This document shows positions 19,381 through 29,178 of a stretch of DNA of 64,000 nucleotides, piece after piece. Numbering within the stretch: the first letter of the stretch is position 1; each line of letters opens with the position of its first letter. Origin of the DNA: Flavobacterium sp. (GTDB lineage: Bacteria; Bacteroidota; Bacteroidia; Flavobacteriales; Flavobacteriaceae); contig NZ_JAIXYH010000008.1 of assembly GCF_027490375.1 (NCBI RefSeq), forward strand, positions 1 through 64,000. The letters are read 5' to 3'. The notes under the pieces were generated by a model. It had not been told where the DNA came from. It saw nothing but the letters and a program-made list of their open reading frames with translations, and searched no databases. The position numbers and the translations under genes were made by a program.

Positions 19381-20094
19381 CAAAAACATTCGTGATTATG
19401 GGAAATGATTATAAAAGAAAAGTGCGCTTGAAGTTGGGGAACGATTATGGAGCAGAACACGGATCGCAACCGACGCTCAAGCCAAAGAGACGAAGTAAAT
19501 CAGAGCTAGCGGGATAGTAAGGCTCAAAGTCGGGAGAATTTGCGCAGCAAGGGCTATAAAACGCAAAAGACTCGCCCTGGTACGCATTCTTTTTGAGAAT
19601 TAAGCGTGGCGAGTACTGTTGTTGCAAAGATAAATCTTTTTGATTTTGTATTACATATTCAAATATTATTTTTTTCTTGTCTTTTTTTTTGAATGTTCTC
19701 GATTCCATTGGCTTTAACCGCCCCGCCGCCTTACTAAGCTCTCGTTATTCACCCGCAAAATGATAGATCAGAGATTTTTTACGGCCAGTTGTGTGCTGTT
19801 ATGAAGGGGAGCATATAGCTGGTTGCGCAGAGGTGCGGGATGGTAAGAACCCTACGCATATCTTAAACAATGCACGATGCAAACTTAGCAATCGTGTTTT
19901 TGCACTGATTAATCGTGAAACTGCCTATGTCGATAGGTATAAATTTGCATTCTAAAATTCATACCATTTTTGTTGTTTTTTATTGTAGAATGCACACCAA
20001 GGGGTTTTTTCGATGGGGCAAAATCTTAAGCAGGTTGGAATGGGGCACGGATTGCAAATCCGCGCTAGCGGGATTTATATTTTGTGCAATATTC

Positions 20095-20790
20095 TCAAGC
20101 TAACAATTTTTCTAATTTCATCTTCCACTTTTCCCAATCTTTCATTTCTCTTGATTGTAAATCTAAAAATTTCTGTGTGTGGTCGTGATGTATTAAATGG
20201 CAAAGTTCATGTATAATAACATATTCAATACAGCCTTTAGGTGCTTTAATTAATTCTGGATTTAATATAATTTTCCCTTTCGGGGTACAGCTTCCCCATC
20301 GTGTTGGCATTTCACGCAATACAATTGAGTTGGGACTTACCTTGTATTTTTTGAATTTGTCAATAAGTGGTGCTGCAATAACACGAAACTTTGTTTGCGC
20401 ATGTTGTAAATACCAAGTGTTTAATAACTCTTTTACTCGGGACTTTTCCAGAGCTGTAACTTCAATAAATTTACCTTTTAACTTAACAGATTCGTCATTC
20501 GCGATGGTTATTTGCAATCTATACTGTCTTCCTAAATACAAATGTGTTTCTCCACCAATAAACCTTCGTTTAGGTGTCTTTGGCTGAAAAGAAAGAAAGA
20601 AGCTTTGTTGTTTAATTATCCAAGGTGCTTTTTTTCTTATTTTCTCTTTTACTTTTTCCATGGTAGTGTCTGTCGGTGCTTTTACCAACACTTCCATTTC
20701 GGGAGTTACAGTAATACCAAGTGATTTTCTGTCTGAATACTCCAAACGAAAATCTATAGTTCTGCTACCAAATTGTATTGCTTCTGTCAT
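20095..20790 (-). CDS. YgjP-like M48-type zinc metallopeptidase
   Basis: YVIIHELCHLIHHDHTQKF and PTRWGSCTPKGKIILNPELIKAP. Confidence 0.9.
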   Translation of the reverse strand: MTEAIQFGSRTIDFRLEYSDRKSLGITVTPEMEVLVKAPTDTTMEKVKEKIRKKAPWIIKQQSFFLSFQPKTPKRRFIGGETHLYLGRQYRLQITIANDESVKLKGKFIEVTALEKSRVKELLNTWYLQHAQTKFRVIAAPLIDKFKKYKVSPNSIVLREMPTRWGSCTPKGKIILNPELIKAPKGCIEYVIIHELCHLIHHDHTQKFLDLQSREMKDWEKWKMKLEKLLA

Positions 20791-23700
20791 TACTTGTAAC
20801 GAATTTTAGCAACTTCAATACAATCCTCAGCTATTTTATCCATCTCTTTAAAAGATAACTCAAGATTATATTTATCTCGAACTTCGTCAATTAAAAAGTC
20901 TCCAATATCAATAAGTAATTTACCTGTAATATTTGTTTTGTATTGCCAGTCAATAATAGGTTTTCCGTTCTCTAAAACAGCTTCAAGAATTAAACTATCT
21001 ATATTCAAAGCTGTATGTATAGCAATTTCTTTTCGCACAACATTGTCCTGAATCTTTTCTGTAAGTGCCTCAATAGTTAATCCATAAAAGGCTTTCGCAA
21101 CATCTCTTTCTTTTAATTGCTCAGGAATGTCATTATCGGTATGAGCTAATACATTATTCATAATTTCTTGAACGCTACTTAGGTATTGTGCTTCATTGAT
21201 TCGCTTAGCTTCATAGTCGGCAATCGTCTCTTTTAGCAATTGCGAAAACTTTTTGTAAAAAGCAGGATCTTCATCCATTTTTTCTGAGATATGCTTTGCA
21301 GTTCTGCTCGCAATCTTGTCTGCTTTAGCAACTTTCCCAATTGTATTTTCTACTTCTAGCTGAAATTTATCTTTGTCAAAAATGTTTACCAGCTCGGTAA
21401 TGGTTTCTATTCTCTCAGTGGTAATATGTGTATCGATAAGTTTTTGAATCTGACCTTCATATTGTTTGTAGTCAATTTGATCACTATATCGTTCTACCAC
21501 TGCCAATCGCAGTTTTAAAAACATAGTTAAATCTTCTTTGTAACGATTAACTACCTTTTCTTCAACTTCTTTATGAAATTGAATGGAAGATAGAGCTAAC
21601 TTCAAACCCTTGGCAAACGCCGCTAATCTATCGTAAAACAAAACGCGCACAGCTTCATCTTTTAATACTTGCTGGTAGGCTTCTGCATCACGCTTGTTCG
21701 TAATGGTTTTGAATATGTCCCAAACATCAGAATGCTTTTGAGGCAACTTTTGGATTTCTTCCGAAATACTGGCGAGTGTGCCCGCCAAATCTTCTTCGTC
21801 AAAATCTTCTAAGGAAGAGTACATCTGCAAAGCATCATCTAAGTTTTCAATTACACCATAGTAGTCAATGATATAGCCAAATTCCTTGTCAGGATAAATT
21901 CTGTTTACCCTTGCAATGGCTTGTAGTAGTTTGTGGCTTCGTAAATTTCTAGTGAGATACAATACTGTATTCTTTGGTTCATCAAAACCCGTAAGTAATT
22001 TGTCAACTACAATAATGATTTCTGGATCTTTTTGATTTTTGAAACGGTTGATGATGTTCTTTTCATAGCTTTTTGAATTCCCATGTTCGTCCATCATTTT
22101 TTTCCAAAACTGTTTCTCCTTTTCGGTTGACTTTTCGTAAGCGCTTTCTTCGCCTTCTCTTTCATCAATCGATGAAATCAATACTTCACTACTTACAATG
22201 CCTATTTCATCGAGATACTCCTTGTATTTGATCGCGTTCACTTTTTTATCACACACCAATTGGCCTTTAAAGGGTGTTTTTCCTTGCCAATTATCGCGAA
22301 AATGATAGCTTATATTCCAAGCAATCATCCGCATTTTTTGCTCAGCTGAATTTAAATGATCTTGTCGTGCAAACTTCTTTTTTATATCCGTTTTTTGGTA
22401 TTCGGTCATAGGCTCTGTAACCATCCCAAAAAATGTATCTATGGGACTTGCATTGACTTCTTGTAAAGCCAAGCGACCCTCATAAAGCAGTGGAACTACA
22501 GCCTGATCTTTTACAGCTTGATCAACAGTGTAAGCGTCAATCACACCCCCAAATTTGGCTGCGGTACTTTTGTCTTTCTTAAAAAGCGGGGTACCTGTCA
22601 TAGCTATAAAACAGGCATTAGGAAGTGTTTTCTGCATGTCAACATTAAAAGTACCGTGCTGTGTTCGGTGTCCTTCATCTACTAACACAAAAATGTCATG
22701 GCTCTCTAGAGGTTTGTTAATTTTTTTTACTGCTGCAACAAATTTGTTGATAATAGTGGTAACTACTGCATCACTTTTACTTTCCAGTAATTCTACCAGA
22801 CGTTGGCCTGTCGTTGCATTTTCAACAAACTTACCACACTTGCGAAATGTTTTAGTAATTTGATCATCCAAGTCGGTACGGTCGGTAACCAATACTATTT
22901 TGGGATTACGAATACTCGGTTCCATAGCTATAGCTTGCGCTAACATAACCATCGTGAGTGATTTTCCACTTCCTTGTGTATGCCATATCACACCGCCTTT
23001 TCGTTTGCCATTCTCAATATGACGAATGCGTTGCATAGATTTTTTAATTGCGAAGAACTGCTGATAGCGCGCTACTTTCTTTTCACCATTATCAAACAAT
23101 ACAAAATTGAAGATAATATCCATCAATCGCTCAGGACGACACAACCCAAACAAATAATTATCTTGTTCCGTTGGCAAAATTTCCTCTTTTTCTAAGGCCT
23201 CAAAATATTGGCGAACATATTTGAAACGGTCAGAAAACAACTGCTCTTTGCTAAAAATTGGAAGCGGTTTATTTTTGAATTCCTGTAATTTATTCTTGTA
23301 GTTGCGTTCTTCTTCATTAGTACTGAACTTCTCTTGCCATTTTGCCCAAAACTTCTCAGGTGTAGCATTGGTGGCATAAGCCGCCTCTTGTGCCGCTATG
23401 CTTAATGTGAGTTGCGAATATACATACAAGCTTCTGATACCATCTTCTTGCTGGTTTCGTAAATGCTGACTGATAGCCTGTTTCAATGGCTCTTTCATAT
23501 CGGGTCGTTTACACTCAATAATACAAAGCGGAATACCATTGATAAACAACACCAAATCGGGGCGGTAATGCTCTTTGCTTGTACTTCGCATGACGCTGAA
23601 TTCTTCGGTCACATGAAACACATTATTACCTATGTTTTTCCAGTCAATGTATTGTAAGGTGAAACTCTTTTTATCGCCATCCACGCTTTGCTCCAGAGCC

Positions 23701-24017
23701 TGACCTAACGTGAGCAGGTTGTAGGCCTTTTCACTAGCGGCAATGTACCCATCGTTCATGGGCAAGTTTTTTAATGCCAAAATACCTCTTTCAATATTTT
23801 CATCAGTGAAGATGCTGGTTTTGGTGGCACTTACTCGTATGCTATTGATTTCCTTTAATTGTTTCCGCAATACATCTTCCAATAGTACATTGGTAGTTTT
23901 ACCTCCTCTTAATCTGTCGGCTTCCGCCGGACTTAGATAGGTATAGCCCAAATTCACGAGCATTTGTATTGCCGGAATCTGGCTGATATGGTCTTCTTTG
24001 AAACTGGGTGTGTCCAT
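20790..24017 (-). CDS. hsdR: Type I restriction enzyme subunit R
   Basis: PDLVLFINGIPLCIIECKRP nuclease, GGVIWHTQGSGKSLTMVMLA, VLVDEGHRTQ, MTGTPLF. Confidence 0.95.
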   Translation of the reverse strand: MDTPSFKEDHISQIPAIQMLVNLGYTYLSPAEADRLRGGKTTNVLLEDVLRKQLKEINSIRVSATKTSIFTDENIERGILALKNLPMNDGYIAASEKAYNLLTLGQALEQSVDGDKKSFTLQYIDWKNIGNNVFHVTEEFSVMRSTSKEHYRPDLVLFINGIPLCIIECKRPDMKEPLKQAISQHLRNQQEDGIRSLYVYSQLTLSIAAQEAAYATNATPEKFWAKWQEKFSTNEEERNYKNKLQEFKNKPLPIFSKEQLFSDRFKYVRQYFEALEKEEILPTEQDNYLFGLCRPERLMDIIFNFVLFDNGEKKVARYQQFFAIKKSMQRIRHIENGKRKGGVIWHTQGSGKSLTMVMLAQAIAMEPSIRNPKIVLVTDRTDLDDQITKTFRKCGKFVENATTGQRLVELLESKSDAVVTTIINKFVAAVKKINKPLESHDIFVLVDEGHRTQHGTFNVDMQKTLPNACFIAMTGTPLFKKDKSTAAKFGGVIDAYTVDQAVKDQAVVPLLYEGRLALQEVNASPIDTFFGMVTEPMTEYQKTDIKKKFARQDHLNSAEQKMRMIAWNISYHFRDNWQGKTPFKGQLVCDKKVNAIKYKEYLDEIGIVSSEVLISSIDEREGEESAYEKSTEKEKQFWKKMMDEHGNSKSYEKNIINRFKNQKDPEIIIVVDKLLTGFDEPKNTVLYLTRNLRSHKLLQAIARVNRIYPDKEFGYIIDYYGVIENLDDALQMYSSLEDFDEEDLAGTLASISEEIQKLPQKHSDVWDIFKTITNKRDAEAYQQVLKDEAVRVLFYDRLAAFAKGLKLALSSIQFHKEVEEKVVNRYKEDLTMFLKLRLAVVERYSDQIDYKQYEGQIQKLIDTHITTERIETITELVNIFDKDKFQLEVENTIGKVAKADKIASRTAKHISEKMDEDPAFYKKFSQLLKETIADYEAKRINEAQYLSSVQEIMNNVLAHTDNDIPEQLKERDVAKAFYGLTIEALTEKIQDNVVRKEIAIHTALNIDSLILEAVLENGKPIIDWQYKTNITGKLLIDIGDFLIDEVRDKYNLELSFKEMDKIAEDCIEVAKIRYK

Positions 24018-24371
24018 TACTGTTTAATTTTTAGAGAATCCAGAGCCGAATACAGAGAATTGAATTTGTCCGGAGCCGGAACCAATACAGAGAATCCGGA
24101 TCCCGATACAAAGAATTGAATCTCAAGTACTAAAAATTGCAAATTGCTGTATTTCAATGCTTTTTCTGCAATCTTGAATACAAACTCAATCTCTTGTATC
24201 TGCAATACAAAGAATAGCAGCATCTGTTTCAACATCTTCTTTAGCTGTTTTAACTTTAGCATACAGAGAATCATTAACGGCATATAGATAATTAGCAGCT
24301 TATTCATTTTCTCTAATAGTTTTTCTAATAATTCTTCTAATAGCACCTCTAATTAAATCTCTAATAGCTCT

Positions 24372-26060
24372 CTAATTGACTTTATCATTTTTAGAAGCAA
24401 CAAGAACCCATTTAGATTTAGTATCTGTTCCTTCATTTACAATTCTGTTCTTCTTTCTCATTTCCGATAACAAGTTGTTTATCTTAATCTTCCTCTGCTT
24501 GTCATCCATCCAATCAGGTAACTTTTTCCATAACAATTCATCTATTTCATTTCTTTCTAAACTCTTATGTTCTCTAATAGCTTTTTCTATTAAATCAAGA
24601 TAATAGCTCTTGTCAAAAGCTTTATTTTTTGAATACGCAGCTTTCTGACCTGTTTTTTGAGCCACTTTTATTCCTATGTAGTAATTTGGCTTCCTGCCTT
24701 CGATTAGTTTCTTGCCCTTTAAGTATTTTTCTTCAAATTCTGTTAGTTCTAATTTCTTTTGCACCTTGTCCAACATCATAATCTCTTCCAATGTCAGATC
24801 TCTATTTCTTGCCAATAACCGTGCATACTCTATATCAAGTATTTTTCCTGAAATGACGACTTTAACCTTACCACCTGTGAAATCATAGTCTGGCATGGGA
24901 AAAAAACGTTCACGTTGAAAGTTGAATATCTTTTTAATTCCACCACCTGCTGTATCAACCATTTTAAGGTTAAACATCGCAGAAGCTAAAAAACGATTTC
25001 GGTAATGTTCTTCAGGAGCATCTTCTTTTACTACTTTTTCTACACTGCCTGGAATGAAAGAACCTAGGTTGGTAAAAATCAATTGGTCATCCATTTCCAC
25101 CACATTGATTCGACCATGCTTGGTATAATCCTGATGGGCAATGCAGTTATTTAATGCCTCACGAATGGAATATGGTTCGTATTGATTTACTTCATCCGGG
25201 AACAACGTTCCGTCTTTGATGTAGCGATATTTCAGGTTACGGATTTTAGCATACACTTTATCAACCGCCAAAATCATAGGGCAACCAATGATTGCATAAT
25301 CTTTATCGTTACCCTTGGCGTCTTTTAAGAGCCAACGTATTTTCGCTTCTGCCGGATTGATAAAATGCTCGGATTCTTCTTTTCCTAGAAGAATAATGGC
25401 AGTACGAGTAATCTTTCCTTTAATGGTGATTTTAGCTTTATTCAAAAATGTAGCATCATCCCAAGCATCAACTTCAGAGGCTTTTTCAGGAAATTTATTT
25501 TTAAAATTCTTTCTTGCTAATGCAATCGCTTCTTCATCTAAATCTTCCAAAGATGCATCTGGAACAATAGCAGCACTCCAGTCTTCTGTTGTTGCTTGAG
25601 CACGAATACGTTCAATCTCCTCAAGGTTTAATGGAGACAGTTCTTCATCATCCCTGCCGTAATAATGCCCATCAAATGCAATAGGGAAACCTTTGGGAGC
25701 AGCAGGTATTTGAAACATTACCACACGGCCTTCGGGCTCATTTAATTCATAAATCTCTATGAACGTGATGCGGTTTGTAGTTTTATTGGCAATCTCACTT
25801 TTAAGACTGTCCAAGTCTTTACGTTGCGGCCGAAACTGACTACCAACAATGTTGTGTTTCTTATTCTCCACACCAAAAACCAACCAGGCATAAGGCTTAC
25901 CTTTTAAGTTGGCTTCATTACTTAGGGCAGAAAAATACTTACCTAACTTATTAAAGTCATAGCCTATTTTGGCTTCTTTAAATTCCACAACTTCATTTTC
26001 TGCTGAGAGATTGCGGAGTGAGTCGAGTATATTTTTTAGTTCTGCTATTGTCATAAGCAT
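24372..26060 (-). CDS. AlbA_2/Schlafen-AAA_4 domain putative DNA/RNA-binding ATPase-like regulator
   Basis: VVEFKEAKIGYDFNKLGKYFSALSNEANLKGKPYAWLVFGVENK; REALNNCIAHQDYTKHGRINVVE. Confidence 0.88.
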   Translation of the reverse strand: MLMTIAELKNILDSLRNLSAENEVVEFKEAKIGYDFNKLGKYFSALSNEANLKGKPYAWLVFGVENKKHNIVGSQFRPQRKDLDSLKSEIANKTTNRITFIEIYELNEPEGRVVMFQIPAAPKGFPIAFDGHYYGRDDEELSPLNLEEIERIRAQATTEDWSAAIVPDASLEDLDEEAIALARKNFKNKFPEKASEVDAWDDATFLNKAKITIKGKITRTAIILLGKEESEHFINPAEAKIRWLLKDAKGNDKDYAIIGCPMILAVDKVYAKIRNLKYRYIKDGTLFPDEVNQYEPYSIREALNNCIAHQDYTKHGRINVVEMDDQLIFTNLGSFIPGSVEKVVKEDAPEEHYRNRFLASAMFNLKMVDTAGGGIKKIFNFQRERFFPMPDYDFTGGKVKVVISGKILDIEYARLLARNRDLTLEEIMMLDKVQKKLELTEFEEKYLKGKKLIEGRKPNYYIGIKVAQKTGQKAAYSKNKAFDKSYYLDLIEKAIREHKSLERNEIDELLWKKLPDWMDDKQRKIKINNLLSEMRKKNRIVNEGTDTKSKWVLVASKNDKVN

Positions 26061-26099
26061 TTTATTATCTGTTTTTGCACAATAAAGCGATTCACTTTA

Positions 26100-27362
26100 T
26101 TATGCAGTTTTTACTTTATCAATTTCCAACCTCACCTTCCCCGTCAACAACTGTTGCATCAACCCCTTTTTCTGCTCCCGTAACTTATCTGCTTTGGCTT
26201 TGAGCAGGCTAATTTCTTTATCTGCTGCTAGCAGGACTTGAGCAATAGCGGTTTGTTCTTCGATGGATGGAAGTTTCATTTCGAGTTGAAGAAACGTATC
26301 AAAGTCAAATGTCATTTTCTCAATATGCACACCATAACTTGAGATATAAGTTTGATGATAGAAATAGGGTGTTTGTGAATACCATTGAAAGAATTCCATA
26401 TTCAATTGCTTTTTATCTTTCGGAACTACAGCTATGTATGAGCCTGAAATCTTAGCCCCATCGAATTCCTTTGTCACTAAAGCGGATGCTCCGTGTAGGA
26501 TTTGCATTTTCGAAAACAAAAAATCTCCCTCGTTTGCTGTACGTAAAGTTTTGACTAGTATTTGATGACCATATAAAGCTTCACGGTAGAATATACCGCC
26601 TGACCTTCGTCTAACACTAATCAGTTTATACAATTCGTTTTCATCCCAATCAAAATTTCTCTTTACCACTTTAAGTATTTTCTCATAAGAATGTTCCTTC
26701 CACTCCCCACCAAACCCCTTCAACCTTTTCTTCCCCGTAAGCAATTGCTGCATGAGCCATTTTTTGTGGAGTTCTTTTTGGGCAATGAGTTTTTCGGTGG
26801 TGTGGATGGCAGCATCTGCTGTGCTGAGCACTTGGGCTATGGCTTTTTGCTCAGGTAGTGGGGGGACTGGAATAGGCATTGTTTCTAAAGTTCCCGCATT
26901 AACATTTTTCTGTCCACCCCCAATTTGATTAGTTTCAAAATACCCTTGTCCAAATTCTGAGTTCACATAGAGACAAAGAAATTCCTTGTCAATTAATTCA
27001 TGCTTTGGTCGTACAATAAGCGTTGTAAAACTTTGAGCACCAATATATTTGTCAGGCACTAAACAAGCTGTTCCTGGATATCCAGTTCTTGCAATTAAAA
27101 TATCGCCACCTTTAAGACGCTTGTTCTTGTGCGCCTTTTCATAAGTTTCATCGATATATAAAATATCAGAGTCATCAAGATAACCTTCTTTAATATTTTG
27201 GTTTCTGAAAAGTATAATCCCTTCATTTCGATAAGCATGAGTAGCTGCACTAGCTATGCCAACCATAATTTTTTCTGATACTCGGGTTAACTCATAAGCA
27301 TCCCAGTCAACTGGTATAGTCGTATTATAAAAAGCTTTTCGATTTTTTAGTGCTTCACTCAT
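26100..27362 (-). CDS. hsdS: Type I restriction enzyme specificity subunit S
   Basis: Two TRD halves each ending in PLPEQKAIAQVL / SIEEQTAIAQVL with coiled-coil and LMQQLLTGKxRL. Confidence 0.95.
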   Translation of the reverse strand: MSEALKNRKAFYNTTIPVDWDAYELTRVSEKIMVGIASAATHAYRNEGIILFRNQNIKEGYLDDSDILYIDETYEKAHKNKRLKGGDILIARTGYPGTACLVPDKYIGAQSFTTLIVRPKHELIDKEFLCLYVNSEFGQGYFETNQIGGGQKNVNAGTLETMPIPVPPLPEQKAIAQVLSTADAAIHTTEKLIAQKELHKKWLMQQLLTGKKRLKGFGGEWKEHSYEKILKVVKRNFDWDENELYKLISVRRRSGGIFYREALYGHQILVKTLRTANEGDFLFSKMQILHGASALVTKEFDGAKISGSYIAVVPKDKKQLNMEFFQWYSQTPYFYHQTYISSYGVHIEKMTFDFDTFLQLEMKLPSIEEQTAIAQVLLAADKEISLLKAKADKLREQKKGLMQQLLTGKVRLEIDKVKTA

Positions 27363-28936
27363 TTTGTTAATTGAGTTAGGTATTCATTAATTTCTGCCTG
27401 TACTTTTACCAATTCTTTTTCCAGACCCTCAATTTCAGTTTGCACCGCAGCAATGTCTACTTCATCTTCTTCTTCAAAAGTATCCACATAGCGGGGGATG
27501 TTCAGATTAAAATCGTTTTCTTGTATTTCCTCGGCGGTAGCTATATAACTGTACTTGTCTTCCACCACACCGGGCTGTAATTTTCCGGCAGTAAAATCAC
27601 GGTATGTGGTTACGATGTGATCAATATCACTATCGCGAAGTTTATTTTGGTTCTTGGCACTTTCGTAATGCTTGCTGGCATCAATGAATAAAAAGTTATT
27701 GCTCGTTTTTTGTTTATTAAACACCAATATAGCTGCTGGTATGCCGGTGCCAAAAAACAGGTTGGCAGGTAAACCAATAACGGCTTCCAACAGATTTTCT
27801 TCAATGGTGCGTTGGCGTATGCGGCCTTCACTGCTGCCACGAAATAAAACTCCATGCGGCACTACCACACCTGCTTTGCCATGTTCGTTCAGTGTTTCTA
27901 TCATATGGCTGATAAATGCCCAGTCGCCTTTGCTCTTAGGTGGTACACCTCTCCAAAAACGGTTGTATTTATCGGTTTCAGGGTCATAGCTCACAGTTGT
28001 TTTCTCGCCATCTTTATCTTCCACTTTACCCCATTTATCTAATGAAAAAGGTGGGTTAGCTACTACAGTATCAAACTTCATAAGGTTATCACCTTCTTTC
28101 AATTTCGGATTGCGTATAGTATCGCCCCAGCGTATTGTAGCATTGTCAAAGCCATGCAAGAACATATTCATCACTGCCAAAGCCCAAGTACTTCCGTTGG
28201 CTTCTTGTCCATAAAGTGAAAAATTATCCGAACCAACTTCTTGTCCAGCTTTAATTAATAAAGAGCCTGATCCACAAGTTGGGTCACAAATTCGGGAACC
28301 GGGTTTAGATTGTGTCAACCTGGCCAATAATGTAGAAACCTCACCTGGAGTATAGAATTCTCCCGCTTTTTTTCCGGCATCACTGGCAAAATTAGAAATC
28401 AAATATTCGTAAGCTCCTCCAATAATGTCATTGCCCTCTAAATGTGAAGGCCGTAAGTTGAGCGCATCCTTATTGAAATCAAGAAGTAAGTTTTTAAGAC
28501 GTGTATTTTTATCTTTTGGTTCGCCAAGTTTACTGGTATTAAAGTCAATATTTTGGAAGATCCCTGCGCCATCTTCACTGTATAATTTTTCACGGTTAGC
28601 TTCTTCTAAATCCGTTAATGCGATATTGATAAGTTCACCAACATTGGCTTCATTTCGATGGTTATATAAGTACTTGAAATGACTTTGTTCTGGCACCACA
28701 AAACGTTCGTGTTGCATAGCGCGTTTTGCGCGCTCCTCATCTCCATTGTATTTAGCCAAATAGCCATCTCGTATATCATCATGCACATCGCTGAGATATT
28801 TTAAAAATAGCATAGTCAGCACATAGTCTTTGTACACACTGGGATCAATACTTCCTCTAAAGGTGTCGCACGCTTTCCAAACGGCATCGTTAATTTCTTT
28901 CTGTGTTATTTTAGCCATACTTTTTAATTTGAACAT
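27359..28936 (-). CDS. hsdM: Type I restriction-modification methyltransferase subunit M (likely start MAKITQKE)
   Basis: GAYEYLISNFASDAGKKAGEFYTPGEVS, DPTCGSGSLLIKA, VVANPPFS. Confidence 0.96.
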   Translation of the reverse strand: MFKLKSMAKITQKEINDAVWKACDTFRGSIDPSVYKDYVLTMLFLKYLSDVHDDIRDGYLAKYNGDEERAKRAMQHERFVVPEQSHFKYLYNHRNEANVGELINIALTDLEEANREKLYSEDGAGIFQNIDFNTSKLGEPKDKNTRLKNLLLDFNKDALNLRPSHLEGNDIIGGAYEYLISNFASDAGKKAGEFYTPGEVSTLLARLTQSKPGSRICDPTCGSGSLLIKAGQEVGSDNFSLYGQEANGSTWALAVMNMFLHGFDNATIRWGDTIRNPKLKEGDNLMKFDTVVANPPFSLDKWGKVEDKDGEKTTVSYDPETDKYNRFWRGVPPKSKGDWAFISHMIETLNEHGKAGVVVPHGVLFRGSSEGRIRQRTIEENLLEAVIGLPANLFFGTGIPAAILVFNKQKTSNNFLFIDASKHYESAKNQNKLRDSDIDHIVTTYRDFTAGKLQPGVVEDKYSYIATAEEIQENDFNLNIPRYVDTFEEEDEVDIAAVQTEIEGLEKELVKVQAEINEYLTQLTK

Positions 28937-29175
28937 TTATGATCAATACTTTTTATATTTATGTTAAATCTAGAAATTAGACAAGATTCTAATTCCTCTT
29001 TAGCACATTGATGCTTCTCATATTGAGTTTCCAATTCATTATCATTGGTAATAGTAACATCAAATTCGTTGCTACCGTCATTACATCTGCAAATTTCAAT
29101 TCTTACTTTTTCGCCAGACAAAGTTTCTGCTTCACAATATTGGCAGCCGCAACTAGGACAAGGTATATTTATCAT
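28924..29175 (-). CDS. Small Cys-rich (zinc-ribbon-like) protein of unknown function
   Basis: CPSCGCQYC N-terminus; packed between half-S and hsdM. Confidence 0.6.
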   Translation of the reverse strand: MINIPCPSCGCQYCEAETLSGEKVRIEICRCNDGSNEFDVTITNDNELETQYEKHQCAKEELESCLISRFNINIKSIDHKCSN

Positions 29176-29178
29176 TTT

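Noticed and set aside
19445-19708. 87-aa ORF on the minus strand
   Set aside because: C-terminal part is the translation of the E19 repeat tail; no family match recognised.
24017-24346. 109-aa ORF (MLLEELLEKLLEKMNKLL...) between hsdR and the AlbA_2 gene
   Set aside because: Low-complexity translation of reiterated DNA; no protein-like features, so treated as a degenerate spacer.
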